64,000 nt of DNA from NCBI RefSeq assembly GCF_014694315.1, contig NZ_JAAOXD010000002.1, forward strand, positions 1 to 64,000, read 5' to 3'. The translations under genes were made by a program, and so were the position numbers. Shown piece by piece: positions 41,699-49,711 of the stretch. The notes beneath the pieces are model-generated. The model had not been told where the DNA came from and did not search any database. It saw nothing but the letters and a program-made list of their open reading frames with translations. This DNA is from Arthrobacter ipis. Its GTDB lineage: Bacteria > Actinomycetota > Actinomycetes > Actinomycetales > Micrococcaceae. Position 1 is the first letter of the stretch. The number at the start of each line of letters is the position of its first letter.

Positions 41699-42100
41699 AT
41701 GAAGAAGTGGTCGTTGCTGAGCATTCCGCTGGTGGGTTTCGCCGGAATAACTGTCTGGGCGCAGGCTGTTGCCGGGGCTCCAACAGGTCTGGAACCGGGC
41801 GTGATTGTTACCGAGGTGGCCCCCCGCCACTCGGTCCAGGAGGTCGGGGGATCCACTGAAAATCGGCGGCTGTCGCCGGACACCGACCCCGCTGCCGCGC
41901 CCAAGACTACTTCTCCGGCGCTTAAATCGGCTCCGCTGAACGATGCCACCACCGAGGAGTCCGGCGTCGAGTTCGTGGAGCCGGCGCAGGTCACTTCCCC
42001 GGCACCGGCACCCACCGACAATTCAACGTCCTCGAGCCAGCTCGATGACAAAGGCGGTCTCTCCAGCAACAACGGCAGGAGTGGCAGCAGCAATGGCTAG
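41699..42100 (+). CDS. Small secreted protein with DDKGG tail (cassette copy 1)
   Basis: A 133-aa exported protein with no known domain. Signal peptide: MKKWSLLSIPLVGFAGITVW ending near AQAVAGAP. The rest is low-complexity Ser/Thr/Pro-rich and ends with QLDDKGGLSSNNGRSGSSNG. A near-perfect ribosome site AAGGAGGTG lies 8 nt before ATG 41699. It lies between the HK/RR pair and the PGHPEQA protein gene. A second secreted protein with repeated DDKGG motifs, also next to a PGHPEQA gene, is at 48748. Function unknown. Confidence 0.8.
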   Translation: MKKWSLLSIPLVGFAGITVWAQAVAGAPTGLEPGVIVTEVAPRHSVQEVGGSTENRRLSPDTDPAAAPKTTSPALKSAPLNDATTEESGVEFVEPAQVTSPAPAPTDNSTSSSQLDDKGGLSSNNGRSGSSNG

Positions 42101-42155
42101 GCACACCCGGAGGCAGTCCGCAGAAGCAGTTTCTCCAGGCAAGAAGGAGCCAGTG

Positions 42156-42473
42156 ATGCACACGGAATTCCGCGACCTGTATGAACCCATCCCGCCGGAA
42201 CGGTGGGGGGCGACGGTCGACGCTGCCTTTGGCGAACCGACGACTGTAATGGTGGACGACTCCGAGCTTCATCAACAGGTCCTGGATATTATCCACAACG
42301 TGCTCGCCACGGCTGACCCGCGGTCGGATGTACGGCGCCGGCTCCTGCGCCATCTGGCTGAGAACCCGGGGCATCCCGAACAGGCACTGCTCGACCACCT
42401 GCGGGACCGGAGCCGGCGCGGCGGACGTCCCGCACGCGGCGGCCGGGCCGCAACAGTGGATCCGCACGTCTAG
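42156..42473 (+). CDS. Small PGHPEQA-motif helical protein (cassette copy 1)
   Basis: A 105-aa soluble, probably helical protein of no family I know. Its C-terminal half (LHQQVLDIIHNVLATADPRSD, then LLRHLAENPGHPEQALLDHL) matches the gene at 48374 almost residue for residue, while the N-terminal halves differ. It ends in an Arg/Gly-rich basic tail (SRRGGRPARGGR). ATG 42156 follows AAGGAG with 6-nt spacing. An earlier in-frame ATG (42093) overlaps the preceding gene and lacks a ribosome site. No signal peptide, so it is cytoplasmic unless it associates with the membrane. Confidence 0.8.
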   Translation: MHTEFRDLYEPIPPERWGATVDAAFGEPTTVMVDDSELHQQVLDIIHNVLATADPRSDVRRRLLRHLAENPGHPEQALLDHLRDRSRRGGRPARGGRAATVDPHV

Positions 42474-42509
42474 CAGGCGAACAGCGCAGCATCGGCTGCC
42501 CCACAGACC

Positions 42510-42535
42510 GGGTACCCGCCGCGGCACGGGTACCC
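42510..42535. terminator. Hairpin terminator
   Basis: GGGTACCCG (42510-42518) pairs perfectly with CGGGTACCC (42527-42535), 37 bp after the PGHPEQA gene stop. Confidence 0.65.
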
Positions 42536-42546
42536 GACGTATGTTC

Positions 42547-42570
42547 GGCCCGGGTTGGTTCATCCGGGCC
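42547..42570. terminator. Hairpin terminator for the opposing gene
   Basis: GGCCCGG (42547-42553) pairs with CCGGGCC (42564-42570), just past the minus-strand stop at 42577. Confidence 0.5.
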
Positions 42571-42576
42571 AGTCCC

Positions 42577-42972
42577 TCAGAAGAGCAGCAGGACGAAGCC
42601 CCCGACGGTGCTCAGGATGCCCACTCCGGTGAGGATCCAGCCGAGGACCAGGATGACGTTGTCGTGCTTGGGCGGTTTCAGGCCCCAGCGTGAAGGGTGG
42701 CAGAGATCGTAATGGAGCTCCACCTGGGTGCCGGCCACGAGGCCCCGGGCGACGTCGGATTCCACCAGGGTCTGGCGCGGGACGTTCTCCTGGTCGGTCC
42801 AGCGGAAGCCGGTGAAGCCACCGGCGGTGTAAACCTCACCCGTGGTCCTGGTCCAGGCGCAACGGCGCCGTTCGATAATGAGTCCCCATACGAGCAACGG
42901 CACGCCGGGGAGGAAGCCCACCCACGTCATCATTTCCAGGATGGGGCCAAGTACATCCGCGAGACCGCCCAT
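42577..42972 (-). CDS. DUF3592-like membrane protein
   Basis: A 131-aa protein with an N-terminal helix (MTWVGFLPGVPLLVWGLII), a soluble middle of about 70 residues with GEVYTAGGFTGFRWTD, VELHYDLCHPSRWGLKPPKHDN, and a C-terminal helix (VILVLGWILTGVGILSTVGGFVLLLF). The helix-soluble-helix layout and the surface-to-membrane motif fit DUF3592, whose function is unknown. Stands alone, convergent with the PGHPEQA gene. Confidence 0.7.
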   Translation of the reverse strand: MGGLADVLGPILEMMTWVGFLPGVPLLVWGLIIERRRCAWTRTTGEVYTAGGFTGFRWTDQENVPRQTLVESDVARGLVAGTQVELHYDLCHPSRWGLKPPKHDNVILVLGWILTGVGILSTVGGFVLLLF

Positions 42973-43035
42973 GCACCAACTTTAGCCGTCAGCCGGCCTG
43001 CGTTTAGCCCCCGGGACAGCCCCCGGTTCAGGGCG

Positions 43036-43209
43036 TCAGCTGCCGGTCTCCTCCGGGTGCTCCCGGGCGCGCTTGGCCTCGGGGGTCTCGCCCTGCTGCG
43101 GGATGAAATCCGGGTCCAGCTTGGTGCTGAGGTCGGTTTCGTCGCGGTCGGATTCTGCGCGACCGGGCTCTTCGGAAACAGTGCGCGTCTCGTCTGGGTT
43201 TTCGGTCAT
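43036..43209 (-). CDS. Small acidic hypothetical protein (57 aa)
   Basis: A 57-aa, highly charged protein (MTENPDETRTVSEEPGRAES, ending EAKRAREHPEETGS), likely disordered. Similar small acidic ORFs are common in Arthrobacter-like genomes, but no function is known to me. ATG 43209 is the likely start; the ribosome site is only a G-run directly before it. Confidence 0.55.
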   Translation of the reverse strand: MTENPDETRTVSEEPGRAESDRDETDLSTKLDPDFIPQQGETPEAKRAREHPEETGS

Positions 43210-43325
43210 GCCCCCAACGTAATCCCCCTGCCCCACGGAGTCGAGCATCCGGGAAGACCGGGCGAACAGGACGCGCTCACCGGCCGGACAGGCGCCTCCC
43301 AGCAAACTGTGACACCCTTGCTACG

Positions 43326-44276
43326 ATGACTTTCCAGCTCAGGGACCCCCGCCGTAAGAAACAGGGCCGCCAGCAGCAGGGCCGTCAGAAGCCCCGCGGG
43401 CCTGCCGGACGGATGCGCCTCGCGGCGGGCACCGGCTTCCTCTTCGCCGTGGCCACCCTGGCGTGCGCCGCGGGGCTCGCGGCCACTTACTACTACTTCG
43501 TCCGCACCACGACGGGGCAGTTCATCGACGAGTCCGCCCTGGTGGAGGCCGTGGACATCCACGGGCCCGCGGGCAAGGTGACCACCCGGTTCCTGGACTG
43601 GCTGCCCACCATCTCCCTGGTGATGGCCGCCGTCGTCGTTCTTCTGGTAACGGTGATTCACCGCCGATGGCGGGCCGCGGGTATTGCCGTTGCGGCGTGC
43701 GTCGCGGCGAACATCGCAACGCAGGTGCTCAAGGACCTGCTGCCGGTGCGGCCGTACCGGGGCGTAGAGACGCTGGAGCTGAACTCGCTGCCGTCCGGTC
43801 ACACCACGCTGGCGGCGTCCGCGGCGGCGGCCGTGTTCCTGATGTCGTCCCCGCGGTGGCGGCCGCTGGCCGGCTTTGTCGGCGGCACGTTTGCGATCGC
43901 CTCGGGCATGTCCACCCTCGTGAACCAGTGGCACAGGCCGGCGGATGTGGTGGCGGCATTCCTGGTGGTGGGCTGTTTCATGATTCCCGCGGGCTGGCTG
44001 ATTCTCCGCAACGACGGCCATGAGTGGAACGTCTGGGACGGCTTCGGCGGCCACTGGGGCTCGGCGCGGCTGTGGATCGGGCTGCCTGTGGTGCTGGGGC
44101 TGGCCTCGGCAGCGGTGTCCGTGTACTCGCTGATCATGATTGCCCCGGGCATCGGCCACGAGGCCAGTACCACCAACTACTTCTGGGCGGGCATCTCACT
44201 GATCGTGATCGCCGGGTACCTCGCCACCGTGGCCACGACGTCGCTGTTCGCGTACGCCGTCCGACGCCGGAACTGA
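43326..44276 (+). CDS. PAP2-family membrane phosphatase
   Basis: A 316-aa polytopic protein. The phosphatase signature is complete: KDLLPVRPYRG (motif 1), LNSLPSGHTTLA (motif 2) and STLVNQWHRPADV (motif 3, catalytic His and Asp). The N-terminus is a basic stretch of about 25 residues (RRKKQGRQQQGRQKPRG). Substrate is probably a lipid phosphate or pyrophosphate such as undecaprenyl-PP or phosphatidic acid; not decidable. Additional helices after the core. No good ribosome site, possibly leaderless. Confidence 0.87.
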   Translation: MTFQLRDPRRKKQGRQQQGRQKPRGPAGRMRLAAGTGFLFAVATLACAAGLAATYYYFVRTTTGQFIDESALVEAVDIHGPAGKVTTRFLDWLPTISLVMAAVVVLLVTVIHRRWRAAGIAVAACVAANIATQVLKDLLPVRPYRGVETLELNSLPSGHTTLAASAAAAVFLMSSPRWRPLAGFVGGTFAIASGMSTLVNQWHRPADVVAAFLVVGCFMIPAGWLILRNDGHEWNVWDGFGGHWGSARLWIGLPVVLGLASAAVSVYSLIMIAPGIGHEASTTNYFWAGISLIVIAGYLATVATTSLFAYAVRRRN

Positions 44277-44419
44277 CCGGGGGCTGGCCTCACCTTCCCC
44301 TGTCCACACCGCCCGCAACCTTTACAACCCCGGCCGGGGAGCACACAATAAGTCGCACCACAGCCTCCACTGACTCAACAGTGCGCTGAAACTGGACCTG
44401 CGAAAGCAGAGGTGCGGAC

Positions 44420-45277
44420 ATGAACGACCAGGCCGGAGCGGACAAGGCCCTGAAGGAAAAGCACCGGGCCATGTGGGCGCAGGGCGATTACCCGGCCCTC
44501 GCCAGCGAGCTCGTCGCGGATCTGGGTGCCATCCTGGTGGAAGCCTGCAACATTAAACCGCGCCAGCGCGTCCTCGATGTCGGCGCGGGCGCCGGCAATG
44601 CGGCCATCCCGGCGGCCATGATGGGTGCCCGGGTGGTAGCCATCGACCTCACCCCGGAGATGTTCGACGCCGGCCGGCGGCAGGCTGCCGAACGCGGCGT
44701 TGAGCTCGAGTGGGTGGAGGCCGACGCCGAGAATCTCCCCTTTGCGGACGGCGAGTTCGACGTCGTCATGTCCTGCCTCGGCGCCATGTTCGCTCCGCAC
44801 CACCAGGCAAGCGCCGACGAACTGGTGCGTGTCTGCAGGCCGGGCGGGACCGTCGGGCTGCTGCACTGGACCCCGGAAGGCTTCATCGGCCAGATGTTCA
44901 CCGCCATGAAGCCCTTCGCGCCGCCCCCTCCGCCCGGCGCGCAGCCGCCGCCGCTGTGGGGCAGTGAGGACCACGTCCGCGAGCTGTTCGGCGGCCGGCT
45001 GGGCGACATCCGGGCGCAGAAGCGGACCGTTGCCATCACGAGCTTCCGGCAGCCCGAAGACTTCCTGCACTATTTCAAGTCGCACTACGGCCCCACCATC
45101 TCCGCGTACAAGTCGCTGTCCGGCGACGACGGGAAAGCCAAGGCCCTGGACGATGCCCTGACGGAGCTTGCCAGCACGTACATCGAAGCCCACGGCGATA
45201 CGCCTGCGCAGATGGAATGGGAGTATCTGCTGCTCACGGCGAAGGCCAATGCCAAGCCTCAGGAAACCGGACTGTGA
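44420..45277 (+). CDS. SAM-dependent class I methyltransferase
   Basis: A 285-aa Methyltransf_11/UbiE-like enzyme: motif I VLDVGAGAGNAAIPAA, motif II IDLTPEMFDAG, EADAENLPFADGEFDVV and LVRVCRPGGTVGLL. A Pro-rich loop (APPPPPGAQPPP) is unusual. Substrate unknown. GAGGTG lies 7 nt before ATG. The stop overlaps the start of the aminotransferase gene (GTGA), so the two enzymes are translationally coupled and may act on one metabolite. Confidence 0.85.
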   Translation: MNDQAGADKALKEKHRAMWAQGDYPALASELVADLGAILVEACNIKPRQRVLDVGAGAGNAAIPAAMMGARVVAIDLTPEMFDAGRRQAAERGVELEWVEADAENLPFADGEFDVVMSCLGAMFAPHHQASADELVRVCRPGGTVGLLHWTPEGFIGQMFTAMKPFAPPPPPGAQPPPLWGSEDHVRELFGGRLGDIRAQKRTVAITSFRQPEDFLHYFKSHYGPTISAYKSLSGDDGKAKALDDALTELASTYIEAHGDTPAQMEWEYLLLTAKANAKPQETGL

Positions 45278-46545
45278 CGGACTCCCCCGCCTCGCGCCGC
45301 GCCCTTGAGGTGGCCTCCATTCCGTCCTTCCAGAGGATCTCCGAGCACCTCAACCATTCCACCTACGCCCGCCGCAAACATCTTCCCGGCATCTGCGACT
45401 TCACCCTGGGCAATCCTCACCAGATGCCGCAGGACTCCTACGTGGACGCCCTCAGGGACGCGCTCCATCCGCATGACGACCAGTGGTTCGCGTACAAAAC
45501 CAATGAGGCGGATGCCCGGGAGGCGGCCGCGGACTCGCTGAGCCGGCTGCTCGATGTTCCGTTCGAAGCCGAGGACCTGTACCTGACCACCGGCGGCTTC
45601 ACCGCAATCGCCCTCGCGCTGAAGGCGGTTGCCGATCCTGGCGACGAGGTCATCTACAGCCTGCCGCCCTGGTTCCTCTACGAACCGGTCGCTGTCGAGG
45701 CCGGACTGGTCCCGGTCAAGGTCCGAATCGACCTCGAGACCTTCGACCTCGATCTGGCGGCCATTGAAGCGGCCATCACGGAGCGGACCCGCGTGGTGAT
45801 CATCAATTCGCCGAACAACCCCACCGGCAGGATCTACCCGCCCGAGCTCCTCCGGCAGCTGGCAACCCTCCTCGACGAGGCATCGGCGCGGGTAGGGCGG
45901 CGTATCTATCTGGTGTCCGACGAGCCCTACAACAGGATCGTCTTCGACGGCGCCCGCTTCCACAGCCCCGCGGAGTTCTATCCCTACACCCTTCTCGCTT
46001 ATTCGTATGGCAAGACGCATCTGGCACCCGGCGAACGGATCGGGTACCTGGCGCTGCCGCCGAGCATGCCCGACCGCAAGGAGCTCGGCACCGCCATCGA
46101 GGCGATGCAGCTGGCCATGGGCTGGATCTACCCCAACGCGGTGCTGCAGTACGCGCTTCCGCGGCTGGAGACGTTCACCATCGACGTCGGCCAGCTGCAG
46201 CAGAAGCGGGACCGGCTGGTCCAGGAGCTGGGCGGGATGGGATACCGGCTCCGGCCGCCCGAAGGCACCTTTTACCTGTTCATCCATTCCCCCATTCAAG
46301 ATGACGAGGCCTTCACCGAGGCGCTCGGCCAGGAGGACGTCTTTGTGCTTCCGGGCGTCCTGTTCGAGACACCTGGGTTTTTCCGGATGTCCCTCACGGC
46401 CAGCGAGGACATGGTGGAGCGCAGCCTGCCCCACTTCCGGGCAGCCATCGAACGGGCAGGGCAGGACCGCCCGGAGGACGCCGAAATCAAGCTCCCCACC
46501 GGCCTCATTCCCGTCATTCCCGCGAGCCCACGAAAACTGACCTGA
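45274..46545 (+). CDS. PLP-dependent class I/II aminotransferase
   Basis: A 423-aa fold-type I aminotransferase. PLP-site signs: TTGGFTAIALALKAV, IINSPNNPTGRIYP, YLVSDEPYNRIVFDG, the Schiff-base Lys in AYSYGKTHLAPGERIGYLA, and the substrate Arg in PGFFRMSLTAS. It lacks anything that fixes the amino donor or acceptor. GTG 45274 is chosen for its 4-nt overlap with the methyltransferase; an in-frame GTG at 45217 would give a long overlap. Confidence 0.88.
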   Translation: MTDSPASRRALEVASIPSFQRISEHLNHSTYARRKHLPGICDFTLGNPHQMPQDSYVDALRDALHPHDDQWFAYKTNEADAREAAADSLSRLLDVPFEAEDLYLTTGGFTAIALALKAVADPGDEVIYSLPPWFLYEPVAVEAGLVPVKVRIDLETFDLDLAAIEAAITERTRVVIINSPNNPTGRIYPPELLRQLATLLDEASARVGRRIYLVSDEPYNRIVFDGARFHSPAEFYPYTLLAYSYGKTHLAPGERIGYLALPPSMPDRKELGTAIEAMQLAMGWIYPNAVLQYALPRLETFTIDVGQLQQKRDRLVQELGGMGYRLRPPEGTFYLFIHSPIQDDEAFTEALGQEDVFVLPGVLFETPGFFRMSLTASEDMVERSLPHFRAAIERAGQDRPEDAEIKLPTGLIPVIPASPRKLT

Positions 46546-46564
46546 CCGGGTTACCCCGCAAATT

Positions 46565-46590
46565 GGTGGCCTAAGGCAACTTTCGCCACC
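46565..46590. terminator. Small hairpin after the aminotransferase gene
   Basis: GGTGGC (46565-46570) pairs with GCCACC (46585-46590), 20 bp past the stop. Weak terminator candidate. Confidence 0.35.
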
Positions 46591-46734
46591 TGGCCGCCCC
46601 GCCTATTCCCAACCTCCGAGTGCCACCGTGGCCCGTAAGCCGCTCCCGTCGGGGGCTGGCAGACGAGGCGGGGGTGAGTGGGGTTGCATAGGTTGCGCAT
46701 GTTCGGTCCGGGGTACGCGGCCTCTGCAGTCGGG

Positions 46735-46794
46735 TCCGGTGCAATGTGTTCCGGTGCAGTGGAGTCCGGTGCAATGGGTTCCGGGCGATGAGCA
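46735..46794. repeat. 15-bp tandem repeat before the serine hydrolase
   Basis: TCCGGTGCAATGTGT, TCCGGTGCAGTGGAG, TCCGGTGCAATGGGT and a decayed fourth copy (TCCGGGCGATGAGCA) follow each other at an exact 15-bp period. The last overlaps the chosen ATG at 46788. Each unit carries an ATG or GTG, so start assignment is uncertain and slippage could alter the leader. Confidence 0.7.
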
Positions 46795-47924
46795 GGGTTT
46801 CTGGCCGGCATCGTGCCGCCCGCACCGGGCGCCACACGCCCTGTGCAGGCGCCACGGAGGTGGGCAATTGGCGGGCAGAGCCCCGCCGGCGTCTCCTGAT
46901 TGCCTGCGCTGCCATGGCCCTGACCGCAGCCACTGCCTACGTGTCAGCCCAGGCCCCGCCGTCCGCATCTGCAAAGATGGTGCCGGCGGCCGCGCCGTCG
47001 CCAACCACGACGCCGTCGCCCAAAACCACGCCGTCGCCACCAACCACGCAGGCCCGGCAATCGAAGGCCCCGTCTCCCAGCCGCGCACCACAGCCCAGTC
47101 CCAAGGCGACGGCCACCGGGAGGCCGGCACCATCCCCGCCCGCCGCCGTCGTGCACCCCGCCCCTTCACCGGCGACGGCAGCGCAAGAGGCGCCGGCTCC
47201 TAAGGCCGCCGCACAACCGGCGCCGCCGGCGGCACGCGCCGACGCAATCCTCGAGGAGCAGCTCAACGCCATCATTGCGAGCAACAGCCGCTACCAACTG
47301 GGGGTCGCCCTCGTTGACATGTCCGACGGCGTCGTCCGCCAGTACGGCGTCCGGGAGAAGTTCGTGGCGGCCAGCACGGGCAAAATCCTTGCCGCCGCCG
47401 CGTATTACCACCTGGCCGAGGCGGGCATCGTTTCCCTTGCGGCGCCTATTGGCCGCAGCACCGCGGCGTTCCAGCTCCGGCAGATGATCCAGCAAAGCAA
47501 CAACACGTCCTGGGCCCTGCTCCTTAACACCATCGGCTACCAGGGGATCCACGAATATGCGGCGTCGCTCGGCATTCCGTACGACAGAACGTCCAACACG
47601 CTGTCCGCCGCGGAGACAGCCAGGATCCTGGTCATGCTCTACAACGGGCGCCTGCTCAACCCGGCCCACACCGCCGAACTGCTGTCCTACATGCAAAACA
47701 CCAACTACGAGACACTCATCCCCGCAGCGGTGCCGCCGGCGATCACCGTTTTCCATAAGTACGGGCTGCTCAACGGGAATCTGCACGACGCGAGCATCCT
47801 GGTCCGGGGGCAGCGCGCCTACGCCTTCGTGGTGTATTCCCGCGGCCCCGGCATTGCCGATATCCCTGTTCAATCAAGCATCATCCACCAGCTCACACAG
47901 ACAGTTGTGCAACAGCTGTTCTGA
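46788..47924 (+). CDS. Exported serine hydrolase, class A beta-lactamase-like fold
   Basis: A 378-aa protein: basic N-terminus, membrane segment (RRLLIACAAMALTAATAYVSA), a Pro/Thr/Ser linker of about 90 residues, then a domain like class A beta-lactamases/D,D-peptidases. The active-site SxxK is in AASTGKILAAA and the SxN-like motif is SNNTSWALL. The KTG-equivalent is only HKYG, so beta-lactam hydrolysis is doubtful; a cell-wall or inactive role is as likely. Start is uncertain: a 15-bp tandem repeat covers the region and ATG 46788 has a poor ribosome site. Confidence 0.8.
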   Translation: MSRVSGRHRAARTGRHTPCAGATEVGNWRAEPRRRLLIACAAMALTAATAYVSAQAPPSASAKMVPAAAPSPTTTPSPKTTPSPPTTQARQSKAPSPSRAPQPSPKATATGRPAPSPPAAVVHPAPSPATAAQEAPAPKAAAQPAPPAARADAILEEQLNAIIASNSRYQLGVALVDMSDGVVRQYGVREKFVAASTGKILAAAAYYHLAEAGIVSLAAPIGRSTAAFQLRQMIQQSNNTSWALLLNTIGYQGIHEYAASLGIPYDRTSNTLSAAETARILVMLYNGRLLNPAHTAELLSYMQNTNYETLIPAAVPPAITVFHKYGLLNGNLHDASILVRGQRAYAFVVYSRGPGIADIPVQSSIIHQLTQTVVQQLF

Positions 47925-47939
47925 CCGACGACGACGGGT

Positions 47940-48038
47940 TCCCGGCACTGCCTTGCCCGTCATGCAAGGGGGGGTCGCTCCCGGGACTTTGGGGGGTTGC
48001 CGGCCCGGCATGTCAGGGGGGTGCAATGCCGGGCCGGC
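47940..48038 (-). ncRNA. Candidate C-rich structured RNA or elaborate terminator
   Basis: Three G6-7 tracts on the plus strand (47968-47974, 47991-47996, 48016-48021) read as C6-7 tracts on the minus strand. The last lies in the loop of a perfect 13-bp hairpin (47999-48011 with 48026-48038). This resembles the C6-loop theme of actinobacterial 6C RNA, but I cannot fit both hairpins of that family. It also serves as a terminator for the serine hydrolase, starting 15 bp after its stop. Confidence 0.3.
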
Positions 48039-48373
48039 TAACTGGCTGAACGACCACTCGCGGCTGTGGCTTCGGACCAGATGGAAAAAGAGTGCCAGCG
48101 GTTCCTAGGAAATTCCCAGTCAACCTTGGAGAACCCAGACCCCCCACCCAAACGGCGGCCGCATGCCGTCCCGCACTGCCGGCGCGTTCTCCGGTTTGGG
48201 GGGACCTGACCCTCTTCGGCGGTCCAAGGTTCACCGGTAAATCCACCATGACCTGCAGCAACAATTACGGCAGACGGCACTTTCCCTTCACACCGGGATT
48301 TTGCCGGCAACGCCGCCGGTCTCAGCGCATGCCGGAAGGGCCCGCGGGGCGGCGAAGGTGGAAGGTGAATAAG
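48039..48373. other. Intergenic stretch without a supported gene
   Basis: This part holds an imperfect hairpin between a CCCCCC-acccAAAC segment (about 48145) and GTTTGGGGGG (about 48205). An open frame upstream of 48374 is Arg/Pro-rich noise without a start signal. The 5' untranslated region of the PGHPEQA gene probably lies here. Confidence 0.35.
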
Positions 48374-48688
48374 ATGATGACCCCGGACCCGCACTCACCC
48401 GGTGACAGCCACTGGCAGTCCCACACGTCGGAGAGGCTGCCTGCTCATCAGGCTGCAGGCAGCCCAGCAGTTCCTGACCCGGCGTGGGTCAGCCACCGGC
48501 CAGCGCAGCGCGCTCCCCAGGGCGGCATACTGCAGCGCCAACTGATGCGGCTCATCGGCGAAATCCTCGGCGACGAAGGTCTCAGATCGGACCTCCGGCT
48601 GTCGCTGCTCAGGCACATCGCCGAGCATCCCGGACATCCCGAACAGGCAATGCTCGCGCATCTGCACGAGATCCAGGACGAAGGCTGA
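48374..48688 (+). CDS. Small PGHPEQA-motif helical protein (cassette copy 2)
   Basis: A 104-aa protein whose C-terminal half (LQRQLMRLIGEILGDEGLRSD, then LLRHIAEHPGHPEQAMLAHL) is a clear paralogue of the protein at 42156. The N-terminal half is Ser/His/Pro-rich and unlike it. ATG 48374, with AAGGTG 7 nt upstream; the next codon is also ATG. It is 59 bp upstream of a secreted DDKGG protein, giving the same pair as at 41.7-42.5 kb but in reverse order. No family recognised. Confidence 0.8.
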   Translation: MMTPDPHSPGDSHWQSHTSERLPAHQAAGSPAVPDPAWVSHRPAQRAPQGGILQRQLMRLIGEILGDEGLRSDLRLSLLRHIAEHPGHPEQAMLAHLHEIQDEG

Positions 48689-48747
48689 CGGCCGCCGGTT
48701 CCTGACTTCCAAAGAGCAATTTTTCCGCCGAACCCCTTGGAGGATCC

Positions 48748-49338
48748 ATGAAAACCAGAGCAGCCCTCGCGCTTTCCGTGGCCGGGATCCTCGTGACTGG
48801 GTCCGCCGCCCTCGCCGTGAACACGCAGGTACTGAGCACTACGCCCTCCGGTACCGGCAACGCGAACAGCGTCCTCCTGCCGAACAACTCCAGCAGGACG
48901 GCGGCACCGACCGCCGCGGTCGGGGCAAAAACCACGCCGAACGTGGCGTCCGTGGTCGGCGGCGGCAGCACAGTTAACGCCCCCGCGAAGACTACCGGGG
49001 CACCGGAATCCGGTGACCGCAAGGGCGGCCGGCGGACGGCGCCGTCACGGTCGCCGTCATCCCCGCCATCGCCGTCGCCTGGTGACGATCTGGATGATAA
49101 GAACGGCACGGCGACGGGCAAGTCCGACGCCGGCCCTGCCGTGTCCCAGCCCGGCGGCACCTTCGGTTCCCCGTCCTTGGGCACCGGCGTCGCCGGGGAT
49201 CCCGCCGTCGTCGCCGTCCAGCCGGGCGACGACAAAGGCGGCCTTCGGACCGTCCCGGAACCGGGCGATGACAAGGGCGGGCAGCGCAAGGCTTCCGGCC
49301 CCAAAGAAGACAGCGGCGCCCACGGTTCGGACGACTGA
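48748..49338 (+). CDS. Secreted low-complexity protein with DDKGG repeats (cassette copy 2)
   Basis: A 196-aa exported protein. Signal peptide MKTRAALALSVAGILVTGSA ending near ALAV. The rest is Ser/Thr/Pro/Gly-rich, with spaced repeats SGDRKGGRR, DDLDDKNG, PGDDKGGLR and PGDDKGGQR. The DDKGG motif also ends the secreted protein at 41699. The acidic Asp pairs could bind cations (inference). GGAGG lies 4-5 nt before ATG. No enzymatic domain and no wall-sorting signal. Confidence 0.8.
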   Translation: MKTRAALALSVAGILVTGSAALAVNTQVLSTTPSGTGNANSVLLPNNSSRTAAPTAAVGAKTTPNVASVVGGGSTVNAPAKTTGAPESGDRKGGRRTAPSRSPSSPPSPSPGDDLDDKNGTATGKSDAGPAVSQPGGTFGSPSLGTGVAGDPAVVAVQPGDDKGGLRTVPEPGDDKGGQRKASGPKEDSGAHGSDD

Positions 49339-49711
49339 AGCGGGCGACCAAATCCGGGGCGAAAACCCTCATTGGCGGACCTTCTGCCCTCACGCGGGAG
49401 GCCCGCCCGCATGACACGGCACTACCAGAAATGAGTCGCAAATCAGGACCGCCCCGCCGGGGAATAGGGAACTCTTCCTTTGGTCGATCCACAAATCAAC
49501 CTGTATCGTATTCATTTAGGTAGGCCGAAACTCCTCTGTAGCCGCAGAGCTCCAGGGGTTTCGCCCCGCGTCTCGAGCGCGCCAGCCACTCCCGGCCCCC
49601 AAAAGATCCCCCAGACAAGCCCAGCAATGCCCTGCTGTCCGGAACGCCCCGGTCAGCCCAGCTCCCGGCACCATTCTCAGGGGAGCACAACAGTGATGAA
49701 AGGCCGGCATT
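49339..49711. other. 373-bp intergenic region, probable long leader
   Basis: No gene is supported. A sigma-70-like promoter is possible (TTGGTC at 49480-49485, 18-nt spacer, TATCGT at 49504-49509), which would give a leader of about 195 nt for the membrane-protein gene. Small hairpins such as CTCTG...CAGAG and GGGG-tttcg-CCCC follow the promoter. I could not match a known riboswitch. Confidence 0.35.
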
